A stretch of DNA of 64,000 bases, taken from Pseudolabrys sp. FHR47. Its GTDB lineage: Bacteria; Pseudomonadota; Alphaproteobacteria; Rhizobiales; Xanthobacteraceae. Position 1 is the first letter of the stretch. Each line of letters begins with the position of its first letter. Shown one piece after another: positions 8,157-16,360 of the stretch. The stretch covers positions 2,855,001-2,919,000 of the forward strand of contig NZ_CP039740.1 in the NCBI RefSeq assembly GCF_005153485.1, written 5' to 3'. A program made the translations under genes and the position numbers. The notes beneath the pieces were generated by a model. It was not told the origin of the DNA. It did not search any database and saw nothing but the letters and a program-made list of their open reading frames with translations.

Positions 8157-8519
8157 ATGCAAACCGACAAGCTGGTCATCCTCGTGACCAAAGGCATCGA
8201 TTCGGAATTGTCATCCGTCGCCTTCACTATCGCCAATGGCGGACTGACGGCCGGGCTCAAGGTTTCGATTTTTCTGACAAGCACCGCCATCGACCTGGTC
8301 CGGCGCGGCGGCCAGAAGCTCACCCATGTGGCGCCGCTGCAGTCGCTTTACGGACTAATCGAGGACTTCCAGAAACGCGGCGGCGTCATCTGGGCCTGCC
8401 CGCCCTGCGTACAGTCTCGCGGCTACGAGCAGGCCGACCTGCTCGACGGCGTGATCATCACCGGCGCGGCTGCCATGCATGCCGAAATCAAGGCCGGCGC
8501 CGCGACGCTTTCCTTTTGA
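8157..8519 (+). CDS. DsrE family sulfur-carrier-like protein
   Basis: The 120-residue protein has the DsrE/DsrF Rossmann-like fold (KLVILVTKGIDSELSSVAFTIANGGLTAGLKVSIFLTSTAIDLVRRGG) and a CPPC pair at residues 81 and 84, close to the place of the active cysteine in sulfurtransferases of this family. Such proteins carry sulfane sulfur or modulate redox partners. A GGAGAA site lies five bases before the ATG. It is divergent from the AraC regulator and has no other sulfur gene beside it, so its partner is unknown. Confidence 0.85.
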   Translation: MQTDKLVILVTKGIDSELSSVAFTIANGGLTAGLKVSIFLTSTAIDLVRRGGQKLTHVAPLQSLYGLIEDFQKRGGVIWACPPCVQSRGYEQADLLDGVIITGAAAMHAEIKAGAATLSF

Positions 8520-8570
8520 CCGGCGCGCTAGGTTCTAGGCACGTGTGTGCCGAAGCCGCCACCTGACCCG

Positions 8571-8631
8571 ATGTCCGGCGACCCGCGATACGTCGCCGAC
8601 ATCGCGATCGTCCCGTGGTGCGGCGGGCTGC
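8571..8631 (+). pseudogene. Short remnant resembling the yghU GST gene
   Basis: The stretch reads SGDPRYVADIAIVPWCGGL in one frame and closely matches the AGPDYTIADIAIFPWYGGL part of the YghU gene at about 6760–6821, with near-identity at base level over the last 37 bases. No start, stop or further homology is visible, and the piece ends at the stop of the glycosyltransferase gene. It looks like the debris of a duplicated or exchanged GST gene. Confidence 0.55.
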
Positions 8632-8632
8632 G

Positions 8633-9514
8633 TCATACCTGTGTCCGGCCTCGGGCCATTCGGATCAGGCCGTCAAGATTGATCGCCGTTGTCGACGCGC
8701 GCTCGCGTAACTCGCGAAGGTCGTAAGCGAGATTGGCGATCGTACCGAGGCCGATCCGGCCTTCGGACAAGTCCTGGCGCAGCAGCGCATTGAGGATGCC
8801 GGCTTCCACCGCCGTGTGGCTCTGAATGCCGGCGGCCACCGAATTGCCAAACCGCTCGCCTGCATCGGCGGGCCGCAGGTGATAGTTGGCCAGCACGCGC
8901 GGAACAAGCTGGATGTCGAATCGCGACAACAGCCGCATATAGAAATCCCAGTCGCCGAGGACCGGCAGTTCCTCACGGTACCATCCCAGCTCCTCGTGCA
9001 TCCGGGCGCGGTAGAGAAATGAGATCGGCGGAATGAAATTCCGCGCCGCCATGCGGAACAGCGTCACGTTCTGCAACCAGGCATTGAACGGCCGGATACC
9101 CTTCTGCGTCACGCTGCCGTCGATCACCACTTCGTCGATGTATTGCGAATGGCAGACGACGCCGCCAACCGATGACGGTTGGCTGTCGAGTGCCGACACC
9201 ATCGTCGCCAGGAATGCCTCATGCCAGCTGTCGTCGTCGTCGTGAATGACCACAAGATCGCCGCGCGCCGCCCTCACGCCGGCATTGGCGGCCGCCCAAC
9301 GGCCCTTGGAAGTGGCGTGATGAATGACGCCGGTCCTGTCCCGAACGACATCGGGTACCTGTTCGAGCAGTTGGTCGAGCGCCGCGGCATCGCCACCGTC
9401 ATTGACGATGATGATCTCCCAATCCAGGAAACTTTGCTGCTGGACGCTGAGCAGGCTGCGCACCAGAAACAGCAGCCGATCCTTGGTGCGGATGACGATG
9501 GAAACGCGGGGCAT
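8633..9514 (-). CDS. Glycosyltransferase family 2
   Basis: The 293-residue protein is a GT-A type family 2 transferase: RVSIVIRTKDR at the N-terminus, the nucleotide-binding NDGG at 38–41, and the metal-binding HDDDD at 91–95, with a VLGDWDFYMRLL acceptor-side motif further on. It transfers a sugar from a nucleotide donor; the acceptor is unknown. The ATG at 9514 follows an AGAAGG site and lies 11 bases after the stop of the GT4–methyltransferase gene, so the two form an operon for some glycan. No membrane segment is evident, so it acts in the cytoplasm or at the inner membrane face. Confidence 0.88.
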   Translation of the reverse strand: MPRVSIVIRTKDRLLFLVRSLLSVQQQSFLDWEIIIVNDGGDAAALDQLLEQVPDVVRDRTGVIHHATSKGRWAAANAGVRAARGDLVVIHDDDDSWHEAFLATMVSALDSQPSSVGGVVCHSQYIDEVVIDGSVTQKGIRPFNAWLQNVTLFRMAARNFIPPISFLYRARMHEELGWYREELPVLGDWDFYMRLLSRFDIQLVPRVLANYHLRPADAGERFGNSVAAGIQSHTAVEAGILNALLRQDLSEGRIGLGTIANLAYDLRELRERASTTAINLDGLIRMARGRTQV

Positions 9515-9524
9515 ATACGGCCTT

Positions 9525-11198
9525 CTAGCCTGCCGAAACCGGCATGGCGCGCTCTTCCGCATCGGACGGCGCAAGGGCGGGCGCTCCCACCATCACCTTG
9601 TCGAACACCAGCAGGGTTTTCTCAGCGTCGACATGGGGTAAACGATACGTAACCACCTCGCTCAGTGCCAGATCGAGGCCCGCCGCCGCCTGATCATAGA
9701 GATCCCTCGAACGCCAGCGCACATGACGTGCCCTGCTTTTCGTCCGCGCGAAGTGCTCCAGCACAATGAGCCGGCCACCGGGCTTGAGATCCAGCGCCAG
9801 CTTCTTGAAAGCGCGCGCCCACAAAGCATCATCGATAATATGAAAGAACACGTCGAGGCAGATGACGGCATCGACCGGCGGCAACACGACCTGATCGAAG
9901 GCCTTCACGATAAAGGTGCCGGCCGGGACCCGCGTTTGGGCCTGGGCAATGGCGGCTTCCGAAAAATCGGCACCGACGACTTGAAAGCCGAGCTCGGCGC
10001 ACAGCGCGCTAACCACGCCGGTGCCGCAACCCGCGTCGAACAACACCTTTCCCGCCGGCTCGGGAAACTTTGCCAGCAGCGCCGCCCGCAGGTGCTCGGC
10101 GTTGACAGCATAGTCCTCCCGGTTCTGTTCCTCGCTCAAGCCGATGTGAGCGACGCTGCGGATCGACCCTTTTAACGCGGTATGGCGATCTTCCCAGTAG
10201 CGATGCGGATCGAAGAGGCTGGCAGGCTCGGCGCCGAGCAGGCCGCGAATGGCCTCCATCTGGCGGGCGATCGAATAACGCTCGGTCACGAACGAACGAT
10301 ATTTATTCGGCGCGGCCTCCCGGATACGTTCGACCGCCTGATCGACGGTCGCAAACAAGGTTTCCGACGGCCAGGTCTTCACCGCACCGGGGAAATCATG
10401 AACGACCGGCCAACAACCGCTCGCCATCGCCTCGCCGATGTTCATTCCGAAGCTTTCGTAAAGTGTCGTCGACAGCAGCACGCCTTTGTCGCGATACCAG
10501 GTCTCGATATCGGCGATCCGCCCATAGAAACTGATCGACTGCTTGAGACCCATGGTCGCGATGAGGTGAGCGAGGTACCGCGCCGTGCGCGGGCAGTTAA
10601 CTTCACCGGCGACATGCAGATGATAACCGGGGTCGATATCGACCAGGCGCCGCAATATCTGCAGCGCCAGCATCGGGTTCTTCTTCATCGCGACGTCGCC
10701 GACCCAGGCGATGTGGTGAGGATTTCCCGCACTGTCTCCTGGTGCGAACCGGTCGCAGTCGATGCCGTTCGAGATGACCGAATGCCGCACGCGACGGGAC
10801 AGCTGTGGCATCTGCTTTAAAAGCTCGTCGCGGATGTCCTCGCTGACGAAGACCAGATCATCGACTTCCTCCCAGTTGACCTGATGCGGGAAGCTTCCGT
10901 CGATGACCTCGGTGGAATGCAGCCGCACAATGACTTTCTTGCCCTGCGCGCGCATATCGACATTCCTGGTGGCCCAGACGGCCGGCTCCAGACACCATTC
11001 CAGCCAGACGATGTCGGCCCACGAAATGAGTTCGACCATCTCGGCGCCTTGGCGCGCATTGGAGAACCTGATGTCGAAATCCGGCTCCAGCGCGGTCATG
11101 ATATCTCGCAGGAATGACGTATCGCGCGACTTCAGCGCGTCAAAGAATACGAGGCGCAGGCGCCGGCCCGCTGACAAGGTGGGGCGTGAATTGTCCAC
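9525..11198 (-). CDS. Bifunctional GT4 glycosyltransferase–SAM methyltransferase
   Basis: The 557-residue protein fuses two enzymes. Residues about 14–325 form a GT4-type (GT-B) glycosyltransferase with HSTEVIDG, WVGDVAMKKNP and an E-x7-E signature ESFGMNIGE at 248–256. Residues about 330–555 form a class I SAM methyltransferase with VLFDAGCGTG at 385–394, VVGADFSEA and a GGRLIVLEHF strand. The frame starts at GTG 11198 behind GGAGAGG. It leads a two-gene operon with the GT2 gene. A protein that both adds and methylates a sugar, as in capping of a surface glycan, is a reasonable inference, but no polymer locus surrounds it. Confidence 0.85.
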   Translation of the reverse strand: MDNSRPTLSAGRRLRLVFFDALKSRDTSFLRDIMTALEPDFDIRFSNARQGAEMVELISWADIVWLEWCLEPAVWATRNVDMRAQGKKVIVRLHSTEVIDGSFPHQVNWEEVDDLVFVSEDIRDELLKQMPQLSRRVRHSVISNGIDCDRFAPGDSAGNPHHIAWVGDVAMKKNPMLALQILRRLVDIDPGYHLHVAGEVNCPRTARYLAHLIATMGLKQSISFYGRIADIETWYRDKGVLLSTTLYESFGMNIGEAMASGCWPVVHDFPGAVKTWPSETLFATVDQAVERIREAAPNKYRSFVTERYSIARQMEAIRGLLGAEPASLFDPHRYWEDRHTALKGSIRSVAHIGLSEEQNREDYAVNAEHLRAALLAKFPEPAGKVLFDAGCGTGVVSALCAELGFQVVGADFSEAAIAQAQTRVPAGTFIVKAFDQVVLPPVDAVICLDVFFHIIDDALWARAFKKLALDLKPGGRLIVLEHFARTKSRARHVRWRSRDLYDQAAAGLDLALSEVVTYRLPHVDAEKTLLVFDKVMVGAPALAPSDAEERAMPVSAG

Positions 11199-11337
11199 GG
11201 GCCGGCTACCTCTCCAGAACTGAAGCGTTCTGGATTTGATACGGCCAAACTCCGTGGATCAGGCGGGAAATGTGGGATCGGGGACGAATGACCCGCGCCG
11301 AAAAAGGCGTGAGCCGGTGCCGTACCTCACGAGCATT

Positions 11338-11772
11338 CTACATCTCGAACTCGACCTTCACGCTCGGCGCCGAGCGGCGCGCCGGGCCGTGATAGACGGC
11401 CTCGATATTGTTGCCGGCGGGATCGAGAACGAAAGCCGCGTAATAGCCGGGATGATATTTGCGCTTGCCCGGCGCGCCGTTGTCCTTACCGCCAGCTGCC
11501 AGCGCCGCCTTGTAGAAGGCATCGACCGTCGCCTCGTCCTTGGCCTGGAATGCCAGATGATGCCGCCCTGTTGTCTTGCCGAGCGCCGCCTCGCTGCTGG
11601 GTATCGAGATGAACAGTTCGTCGGCCCAGAAATAATCGTCGCCGCTGCCCGCCAGCGGAATGTCCAGCACCTTGAACACCGCTTCGTAAAAGCGCCGCGC
11701 CGCGGCAAGGTCGTCGACCACGAGCTGGATGTGATCGATCAGGCGACCGCGATGCAGTTCCATCGTTTCCAT
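11338..11772 (-). CDS. VOC family (glyoxalase-like) protein
   Basis: The 144-residue protein is a VOC domain: LIDHIQLVVDDLAAARRFYEAVFKVLDIP opens it and YYAAFVLDPAGNNIEAVYHG closes it, with GRHHLAFQAKDEATVDAFYKAAL in between. Both histidine and glutamate positions of the metal site are present (DHIQ, HHLAF, NIEAV). The start ATG at 11772 is fixed by an AAGGAG site seven bases upstream; the open frame upstream runs into the TerC end and is not used. The substrate is unknown. It lies downstream of terC on the same strand with 124 bases between. Confidence 0.88.
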   Translation of the reverse strand: METMELHRGRLIDHIQLVVDDLAAARRFYEAVFKVLDIPLAGSGDDYFWADELFISIPSSEAALGKTTGRHHLAFQAKDEATVDAFYKAALAAGGKDNGAPGKRKYHPGYYAAFVLDPAGNNIEAVYHGPARRSAPSVKVEFEM

Positions 11773-11896
11773 GACGGGCTCCTTTTTCAGTTCCAGTAGA
11801 ACGGCGTCCGTCGTGCCATGTTCCCCTGCACGAGGCAAAGCGAGCGCATTGCCGCAGCTTCCCCTGTCCGCCGCGATGCGCCCGCCCGCCGGGCAG

Positions 11897-12907
11897 CTAT
11901 GCACCCGCCTCCTTGGTCGATGCAGGTGAGTGCCGCGTCTTGACGAGACTCCAGACGACGCCGGCCGCGATGATCGCGAAGGTGACACCGAGCGACAGCG
12001 CGGCGGGCACCTTCTCGATGCCCAGCAGATCGGCGACGAAGATCTTGCCGCCGATGAAGAGCAGCACGATCGCCAGCGCCGGCTTCAGATAGGTGAAGCG
12101 GTGGATCATCGCGGCGAGCGCGAAATACAGCGCACGCAGGCCGAGGATGGCGAAGATGTTGGACGTGTAGACGATGAACGGGTCGGTGGTGATGGCGAAA
12201 ATCGCCGGCACCGAATCCACCGCGAAGATCACGTCGGCGATCTCGACCATGACCAGCGCCATGAACAGCGGCGTGATGTAACGGACCATCTTGCCGGTCC
12301 GCGGATCGAGTTTCCTGACGAAGAAATTCGGCCCGTGATGCTCGTCCGTGACTTTGAAGCGCCGCCGCAGGAAGCCGATGACCGGGTTGTTGCCGATCTC
12401 GGGCTCCTTGTCGCCCATCCACAGCATCTTGATACCGGTCAGGATCAGGAAGGCTGCGAAGATGTAGAGCACCCAACCGAACTGCGAGACGAGCGCCGCG
12501 CCTAATCCGATCATGATGGCGCGCAGCACGATCACGCCGAGAATGCCCCAGAACAGCACCCTGTGCTGATACTTCCTCGGTACCGCGAAGAACGAGAAGA
12601 TCAGCGCGATGACGAAGACATTATCGAGCGCCAAAGTCTTCTCGACGACGAAGCCGGTCAGGTAGTTCATGCCGGGTTCGGCGCCGAGTTGCCACCAGAC
12701 CCAGCCGCCAAAGGCGAGGCCAAGACCGATATAGCCCGCCGACAGGATCAGGCTTTCGCGCACCTCGATCTCGCGATGGTCGCGGTGAAGAACGCCGAGG
12801 TCGAACACCAGCAAGGCGATGACGACCGCGATAAAGCCAAGCCACATCCAGACCGGCGTGCCCAGCCAGTCGGCGAACAGAAACGACAAGTCCACGAAGG
12901 TCTCCAA
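11897..12907 (-). CDS. TerC/Alx family membrane protein, probable Mn exporter
   Basis: The 336-residue protein is an integral membrane protein of the TerC/Alx family with about nine hydrophobic segments. The two family signatures are present: VVEKTLALDNVFVIALIF and VEIADVIFAVDSVPAIFAITTDPFIVYTSN, each with the conserved acidic residues in the membrane. Alx and related members export manganese and are also called tellurium-resistance proteins. The length agrees with Alx. It is divergent from the OxyR-like gene, which suits a link between manganese handling and oxidative stress, though this is inference. A 7-bp hairpin lies in its leader. Confidence 0.88.
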   Translation of the reverse strand: METFVDLSFLFADWLGTPVWMWLGFIAVVIALLVFDLGVLHRDHREIEVRESLILSAGYIGLGLAFGGWVWWQLGAEPGMNYLTGFVVEKTLALDNVFVIALIFSFFAVPRKYQHRVLFWGILGVIVLRAIMIGLGAALVSQFGWVLYIFAAFLILTGIKMLWMGDKEPEIGNNPVIGFLRRRFKVTDEHHGPNFFVRKLDPRTGKMVRYITPLFMALVMVEIADVIFAVDSVPAIFAITTDPFIVYTSNIFAILGLRALYFALAAMIHRFTYLKPALAIVLLFIGGKIFVADLLGIEKVPAALSLGVTFAIIAAGVVWSLVKTRHSPASTKEAGA

Positions 12908-12940
12908 CCGGCCCGAATTCCGAACCTGGCGTCCGACATC

Positions 12941-12963
12941 GCGAGAGGACCGGTGTCTCTCGC
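12941..12963 (-). promoter_or_regulatory. Hairpin in terC leader
   Basis: GCGAGAG (12941–12947) and CTCTCGC (12957–12963) form a perfect 7-bp stem with a nine-base loop, about 35 bases before the terC start. A second palindrome, GGCCTC-A-GAGGCC, is at 13001–13013. I did not find the conserved core of the yybP-ykoY manganese riboswitch. Confidence 0.35.
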
Positions 12964-13036
12964 CAGAGGGGCCCGGACAGTGAGCGGGGCCGCCGCGGCC
13001 GGCCTCAGAGGCCTAAACCGCAGCTTCGAAGCCGAT

Positions 13037-13051
13037 ATAGGTCGAAACTAT
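13037..13051 (+). promoter_or_regulatory. OxyR-type palindrome upstream of the OxyR-like gene
   Basis: The 15-mer ATAG-gtcgaaa-CTAT fits the published OxyR half-operator ATAGnTnnnAnCTAT at every defined position and sits 56 bases before the start of the LysR-family gene. A second ATAG follows at 13055, but a full second 15-mer is not present. It lies between the divergent terC and LysR genes and could serve either. Confidence 0.5.
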
Positions 13052-13106
13052 TGATAGCTCAAATTGATTATGACAATATAGGTATTAGTTTTTAGCTATT
13101 GGTCCG

Positions 13107-14027
13107 ATGCCCTTTCGCCCCACCCTCCGCCAACTGGAATATGTGGTCGCGCTGGCCGAATTCGGCCATTTCGGCAAGGCCGCGCGCCGCTGCCACGCCT
13201 CCCAGCCGACCTTGTCGGTCCAGATCGGGCTGGTCGAGGAAGGTCTCGGCGTCCAGTTGTTCGAGCGCACGCCGACCGCCGTACTGATCACGCCGGCCGG
13301 GGAAAAGTTCATTCACGGCGCCCGCCTGACGCTCGCAGCCATGAACGACCTCATGGATTCGGTGGCGAGCGATACGCGCGCGCTAGGCGGCACCGTGCGG
13401 CTTGGCACGCCGCCGAGCTTCGGCCCCTACTTCCTGCCGACCTTCCTGCCGCCGATCCATCGCACCTATCCCGATCTGAAAATCTACATCGCCGAGGACC
13501 GCCCGGCCGCGATCGAGGCATCGGTCGCCGAAGGCCTGCTCGATTGCGGCATCGGACCGGCGTGCGAGCAGCCCGGACTGACGTTCATGCGCATCGGCAC
13601 CGAACGGTTCTTTCTCGGCGTGCCCGCCGACCACCGGCTCGCATCGCAGGCGACCGCGCACGTTTCCGACCTCAAGGGCGAGCGTCTGCTGGCGCTGGGC
13701 AGCGGCAACCGGCTTCTGGAAAATGTCCGCCATCTGGCGCAAGTCAGCGCTGCAATCGTCGTCGACGACTATGAAGGCACCAGCCTCGACGCCATCAGGC
13801 AGATGGTCTCGATCGGCATGGGCTGCTCGCTTTTCCCCGAACTTTACGCCCGCGCCGAGTTTCGCAATGCGGAGGATGTGCGGCTGCTCGAGATCGAGGA
13901 CTGGCAGGAGACGCGCACCGTCGGTCTCTATTTTCGCGATACCAGCGGACGCAAGCGCCATTTCGAAGAGCTTGCCGCCGAGGCACGCCGCGCCGCGGCA
14001 AAGCTCGGGATCAGCGCAGCTGCTTAG
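13107..14027 (+). CDS. OxyR-like LysR family regulator lacking the redox cysteine pair
   Basis: The 306-residue protein is a LysR regulator closest to OxyR: LRQLEYVVALAEFGHFGKAARRCHASQPTLSVQI is the helix-turn-helix (residues 7–40), and LGTPPSFGPYFLPTFLPPIHRTYP matches the OxyR effector domain. The peroxidatic and resolving cysteines of OxyR (199 and 208 in Escherichia coli) are replaced here: the equivalent stretch LALGSGNRLLENVRHLA has neither. Cysteines remain at 29, 147, 153 and 240. No ribosome site precedes the ATG. It is divergent from terC, and its end overlaps the convergent MFS gene by four bases. It may be a peroxide-blind OxyR relative or may sense through other cysteines. Confidence 0.82.
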   Translation: MPFRPTLRQLEYVVALAEFGHFGKAARRCHASQPTLSVQIGLVEEGLGVQLFERTPTAVLITPAGEKFIHGARLTLAAMNDLMDSVASDTRALGGTVRLGTPPSFGPYFLPTFLPPIHRTYPDLKIYIAEDRPAAIEASVAEGLLDCGIGPACEQPGLTFMRIGTERFFLGVPADHRLASQATAHVSDLKGERLLALGSGNRLLENVRHLAQVSAAIVVDDYEGTSLDAIRQMVSIGMGCSLFPELYARAEFRNAEDVRLLEIEDWQETRTVGLYFRDTSGRKRHFEELAAEARRAAAKLGISAAA

Positions 14028-15232
14028 ACGTCAGGCGAAGGCTCGCGCACCAGCCGTTTGATCGCCAGCAGCATCAGCACGCCACCGCTGCCGAGAATCG
14101 CCGACATCGCCAGCGCGCCCTCGACGCTGATGCGGTCCATCATCACCGCGAAAGCGAAAGGCGCAACCGAGCCGACGACCAGTCGCACGGACATGACCTG
14201 GCCCTGCCGGGCGCCATAGCCGCGCGCGCCGAACAGCGCCAGCGGCAAGGTCCCCCCGACAATGCTGTAAAGCCCACTGCCCATGCCGAAGACGATGGCG
14301 AACAGCACCGCTCCGGTAAAGGACGGCGCACTGACCAGCAGCACGACAAGCCCGGCCGGCAGCAGCGCGGCGGAAAACAGCGCCAGCGTCACCTGCGACA
14401 ACTCCTTGCCGAACACCATGTTGATGAAGCGGATCACCACCTGTGACGGCCCGAAAATCGTGCCGACAACAACGCTGGTCAGTCCGAGCCCCAGCGCCTG
14501 GAGCATCGGCAACATGTGAACGAGAGTGGCCGAACTGATGAAGCTCTCGAATGCGAAAGCCGCCGCCATCAGCATGAAGCCTTTGCGGCGTGCATCCGGT
14601 GCGAGCAGGCCGTCGTCCGTGCGGACGGCGCCTGATGTGCTGCCCGCTTCGTCCTTCGGACGGATAACGCTGTCCGTGACCGGTCGCGACAACCAGATAT
14701 GAATGGGCAGACACAGCACCACATGCGCGGCGGCGAAGACCAGATAGACCTGTTGCCAGGTCAGAACGCCGTGCAGCCAGGTGGTCAGCGGCCAGAAAAT
14801 CGTCGAGGCAAAGCCCGCGACCAGCGTCAGGTAGACGATGCTGCGCTGGGCCCTGTCGTGATGACGCTGCACGAGCAGCGAAAACGCAGCGCCGTATTGA
14901 ACGAGCGTCGAGACAATCTCGCTCGCCAGCAGCGCCGGCACGAATGAAGCACCGGAGGGTGCTATCGCGCAGGCCACCAGCGCCGCTGCCGCGACCAGCG
15001 ATCCGATGCTCATCATCCGCCCGGCGCCGACACGATCGATCCATCGCCCCGCCAGCGGCGCGGCAAGCCCGCCGATCAGCAAGGCAACCGAAAACGCACC
15101 GAAGAGCCATTCGGTCGACCAGCCGAAGTCTTGCGCCATCGACGGAGCGAGGATGCTGAAGCTGTAATAGAGCGTGCCGTAGCCAATGATCTGGGAAAGC
15201 CCCAGCGCGGCGACATCGGTCCCAAGCCGCAT
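14024..15232 (-). CDS. MFS transporter (possibly ArsK-like)
   Basis: The 402-residue protein has 12 hydrophobic segments and the MFS inter-loop motif (GRWIDRVGAGRMM) between helices two and three. Its start, SQIIGYGTLYYSFSILAPSMAQDFGWSTEW, resembles Hyphomicrobiales MFS proteins annotated as arsenite effluxers (ArsK), but no ars gene lies nearby, so the substrate is left open. The gene is convergent with the OxyR-like gene, sharing four bases at the stop codons. Confidence 0.8.
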   Translation of the reverse strand: MRLGTDVAALGLSQIIGYGTLYYSFSILAPSMAQDFGWSTEWLFGAFSVALLIGGLAAPLAGRWIDRVGAGRMMSIGSLVAAAALVACAIAPSGASFVPALLASEIVSTLVQYGAAFSLLVQRHHDRAQRSIVYLTLVAGFASTIFWPLTTWLHGVLTWQQVYLVFAAAHVVLCLPIHIWLSRPVTDSVIRPKDEAGSTSGAVRTDDGLLAPDARRKGFMLMAAAFAFESFISSATLVHMLPMLQALGLGLTSVVVGTIFGPSQVVIRFINMVFGKELSQVTLALFSAALLPAGLVVLLVSAPSFTGAVLFAIVFGMGSGLYSIVGGTLPLALFGARGYGARQGQVMSVRLVVGSVAPFAFAVMMDRISVEGALAMSAILGSGGVLMLLAIKRLVREPSPDV

Positions 15233-15336
15233 TCACATGGTCTCACTTGGCCTCGATTGCAGCGCGTGGCGCGACGGCAACGGCAGCGTCTCTTACAGCC
15301 TTCTTCCGGCGCTCTCAAGAGACCGGCCGGCACCGT

Positions 15337-16197
15337 TCACGCAAAGCGCTTGGCGCCCGCCACGCACAGGACGACGACCGCCGTCGAGGCGATCATGCCC
15401 CAGGCCACGGATTCGTGCAGCAGCAGCGCCGCCAGCATCAGCCCGAAGAACGGCTGCAGCAATTGGAGCTGCCCGACCACGGCGATGCCGCCCTGCGCCA
15501 GCCCGCGATACCAGAAGATGAAGCCGACCAGCATGCTGAACACCGACACATAGGCGAGCGCGACCCAAGCCGGCACACCGATGCCGCTCCATGAGACGGG
15601 CATCGTCATGAGCGCAACCGCCGCCATCAAAGGCAGCGACATCAGCAGCGCCCAGGAAATCACCTGCCAGCCGCCGAACCGGCGGGACAGTGTCGCGCCT
15701 TCGGCATAGCCGAGGCCGCACAAGAGGATCGCCGCCACCATCATCAGGTCGCCCGTTACGGAGGCGCTGTCGCTGTTGTAGAGCGCAAAGCCAGCGACGG
15801 TAGCGGCGCCGATGACCGAGAAAATCCAGAATGCGGGCTTCGGCCTCTCGCCGCCGCGCAGCACACCGAACATCGCGGTCGAAAGCGGCAACAGGCCGAT
15901 ATAGACGATGGAATGCGCCGAGGTGATGTGCTGCAGCGCCAGCGCCGTGAACAGCGGAAAGCCGACCACAACGCCAACAGCCACGATCGTCAGCGGCACC
16001 ATGTCGGCGCGCGACGGCCGTGCCTGCCGCAGCGCGAACAGGAAGGCGGCACCGAGCACAGCGGCAATCGCCGCCCGCGCTGATGTCAGAAACATTGGCG
16101 AGAAATCGGCGACACCGACCCGCGTCGCCGGCAGCGAGCCGCTGAAGATGATGACGCCGAGCAGCCCATTGCCCCACCCGGCTGGTATCAATGACAC
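15337..16197 (-). CDS. EamA/DMT family transporter
   Basis: The 286-residue membrane protein has ten predicted helices in two repeats, the EamA (drug/metabolite transporter) pattern: PATRVGVADFSPMFLTSARAAIAAVLG in the first half and a GGIAVVGQLQLLQPFFGLMLAALLLHESV segment in the second. The start is GTG at 16197 with GGAGATG six bases ahead. It probably exports a small metabolite or amino acid. A strong palindrome and a 13-bp stem lie in the 160 bases between it and the SDR gene upstream. Confidence 0.85.
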   Translation of the reverse strand: MSLIPAGWGNGLLGVIIFSGSLPATRVGVADFSPMFLTSARAAIAAVLGAAFLFALRQARPSRADMVPLTIVAVGVVVGFPLFTALALQHITSAHSIVYIGLLPLSTAMFGVLRGGERPKPAFWIFSVIGAATVAGFALYNSDSASVTGDLMMVAAILLCGLGYAEGATLSRRFGGWQVISWALLMSLPLMAAVALMTMPVSWSGIGVPAWVALAYVSVFSMLVGFIFWYRGLAQGGIAVVGQLQLLQPFFGLMLAALLLHESVAWGMIASTAVVVLCVAGAKRFA

Positions 16198-16252
16198 AGA
16201 AACATCTCCGGCGTCATCGCCATCAATTCATCAATGAAACAGATCGCTTCAT

Positions 16253-16298
16253 TCAATGCATTGATAAGGCGCGACGATTCAAACACGTCGTGCCTTAT
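16253..16298. promoter_or_regulatory. Palindrome and 13-bp stem-loop upstream of EamA gene
   Basis: TCAATGCATTGA at 16253–16264 is a perfect 12-base palindrome. It is followed directly by ATAAGGCgCGACG (16264–16276) and CGTCGtGCCTTAT (16286–16298), which pair over 13 positions with one mismatch and a nine-base loop. There is no T-run, so an operator is as likely as a terminator for the SDR gene. Confidence 0.4.
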
Positions 16299-16360
16299 GG
16301 ATAGAAGGCGGCTCTCGCGGCGTCAATCGAAAGCGCGCACGGGCACGTCAAGCGTATCGC

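Noticed and set aside
12908..13106. A yybP-ykoY manganese riboswitch in front of terC.
   Set aside because: The conserved core of that riboswitch was not found; only simple hairpins were.
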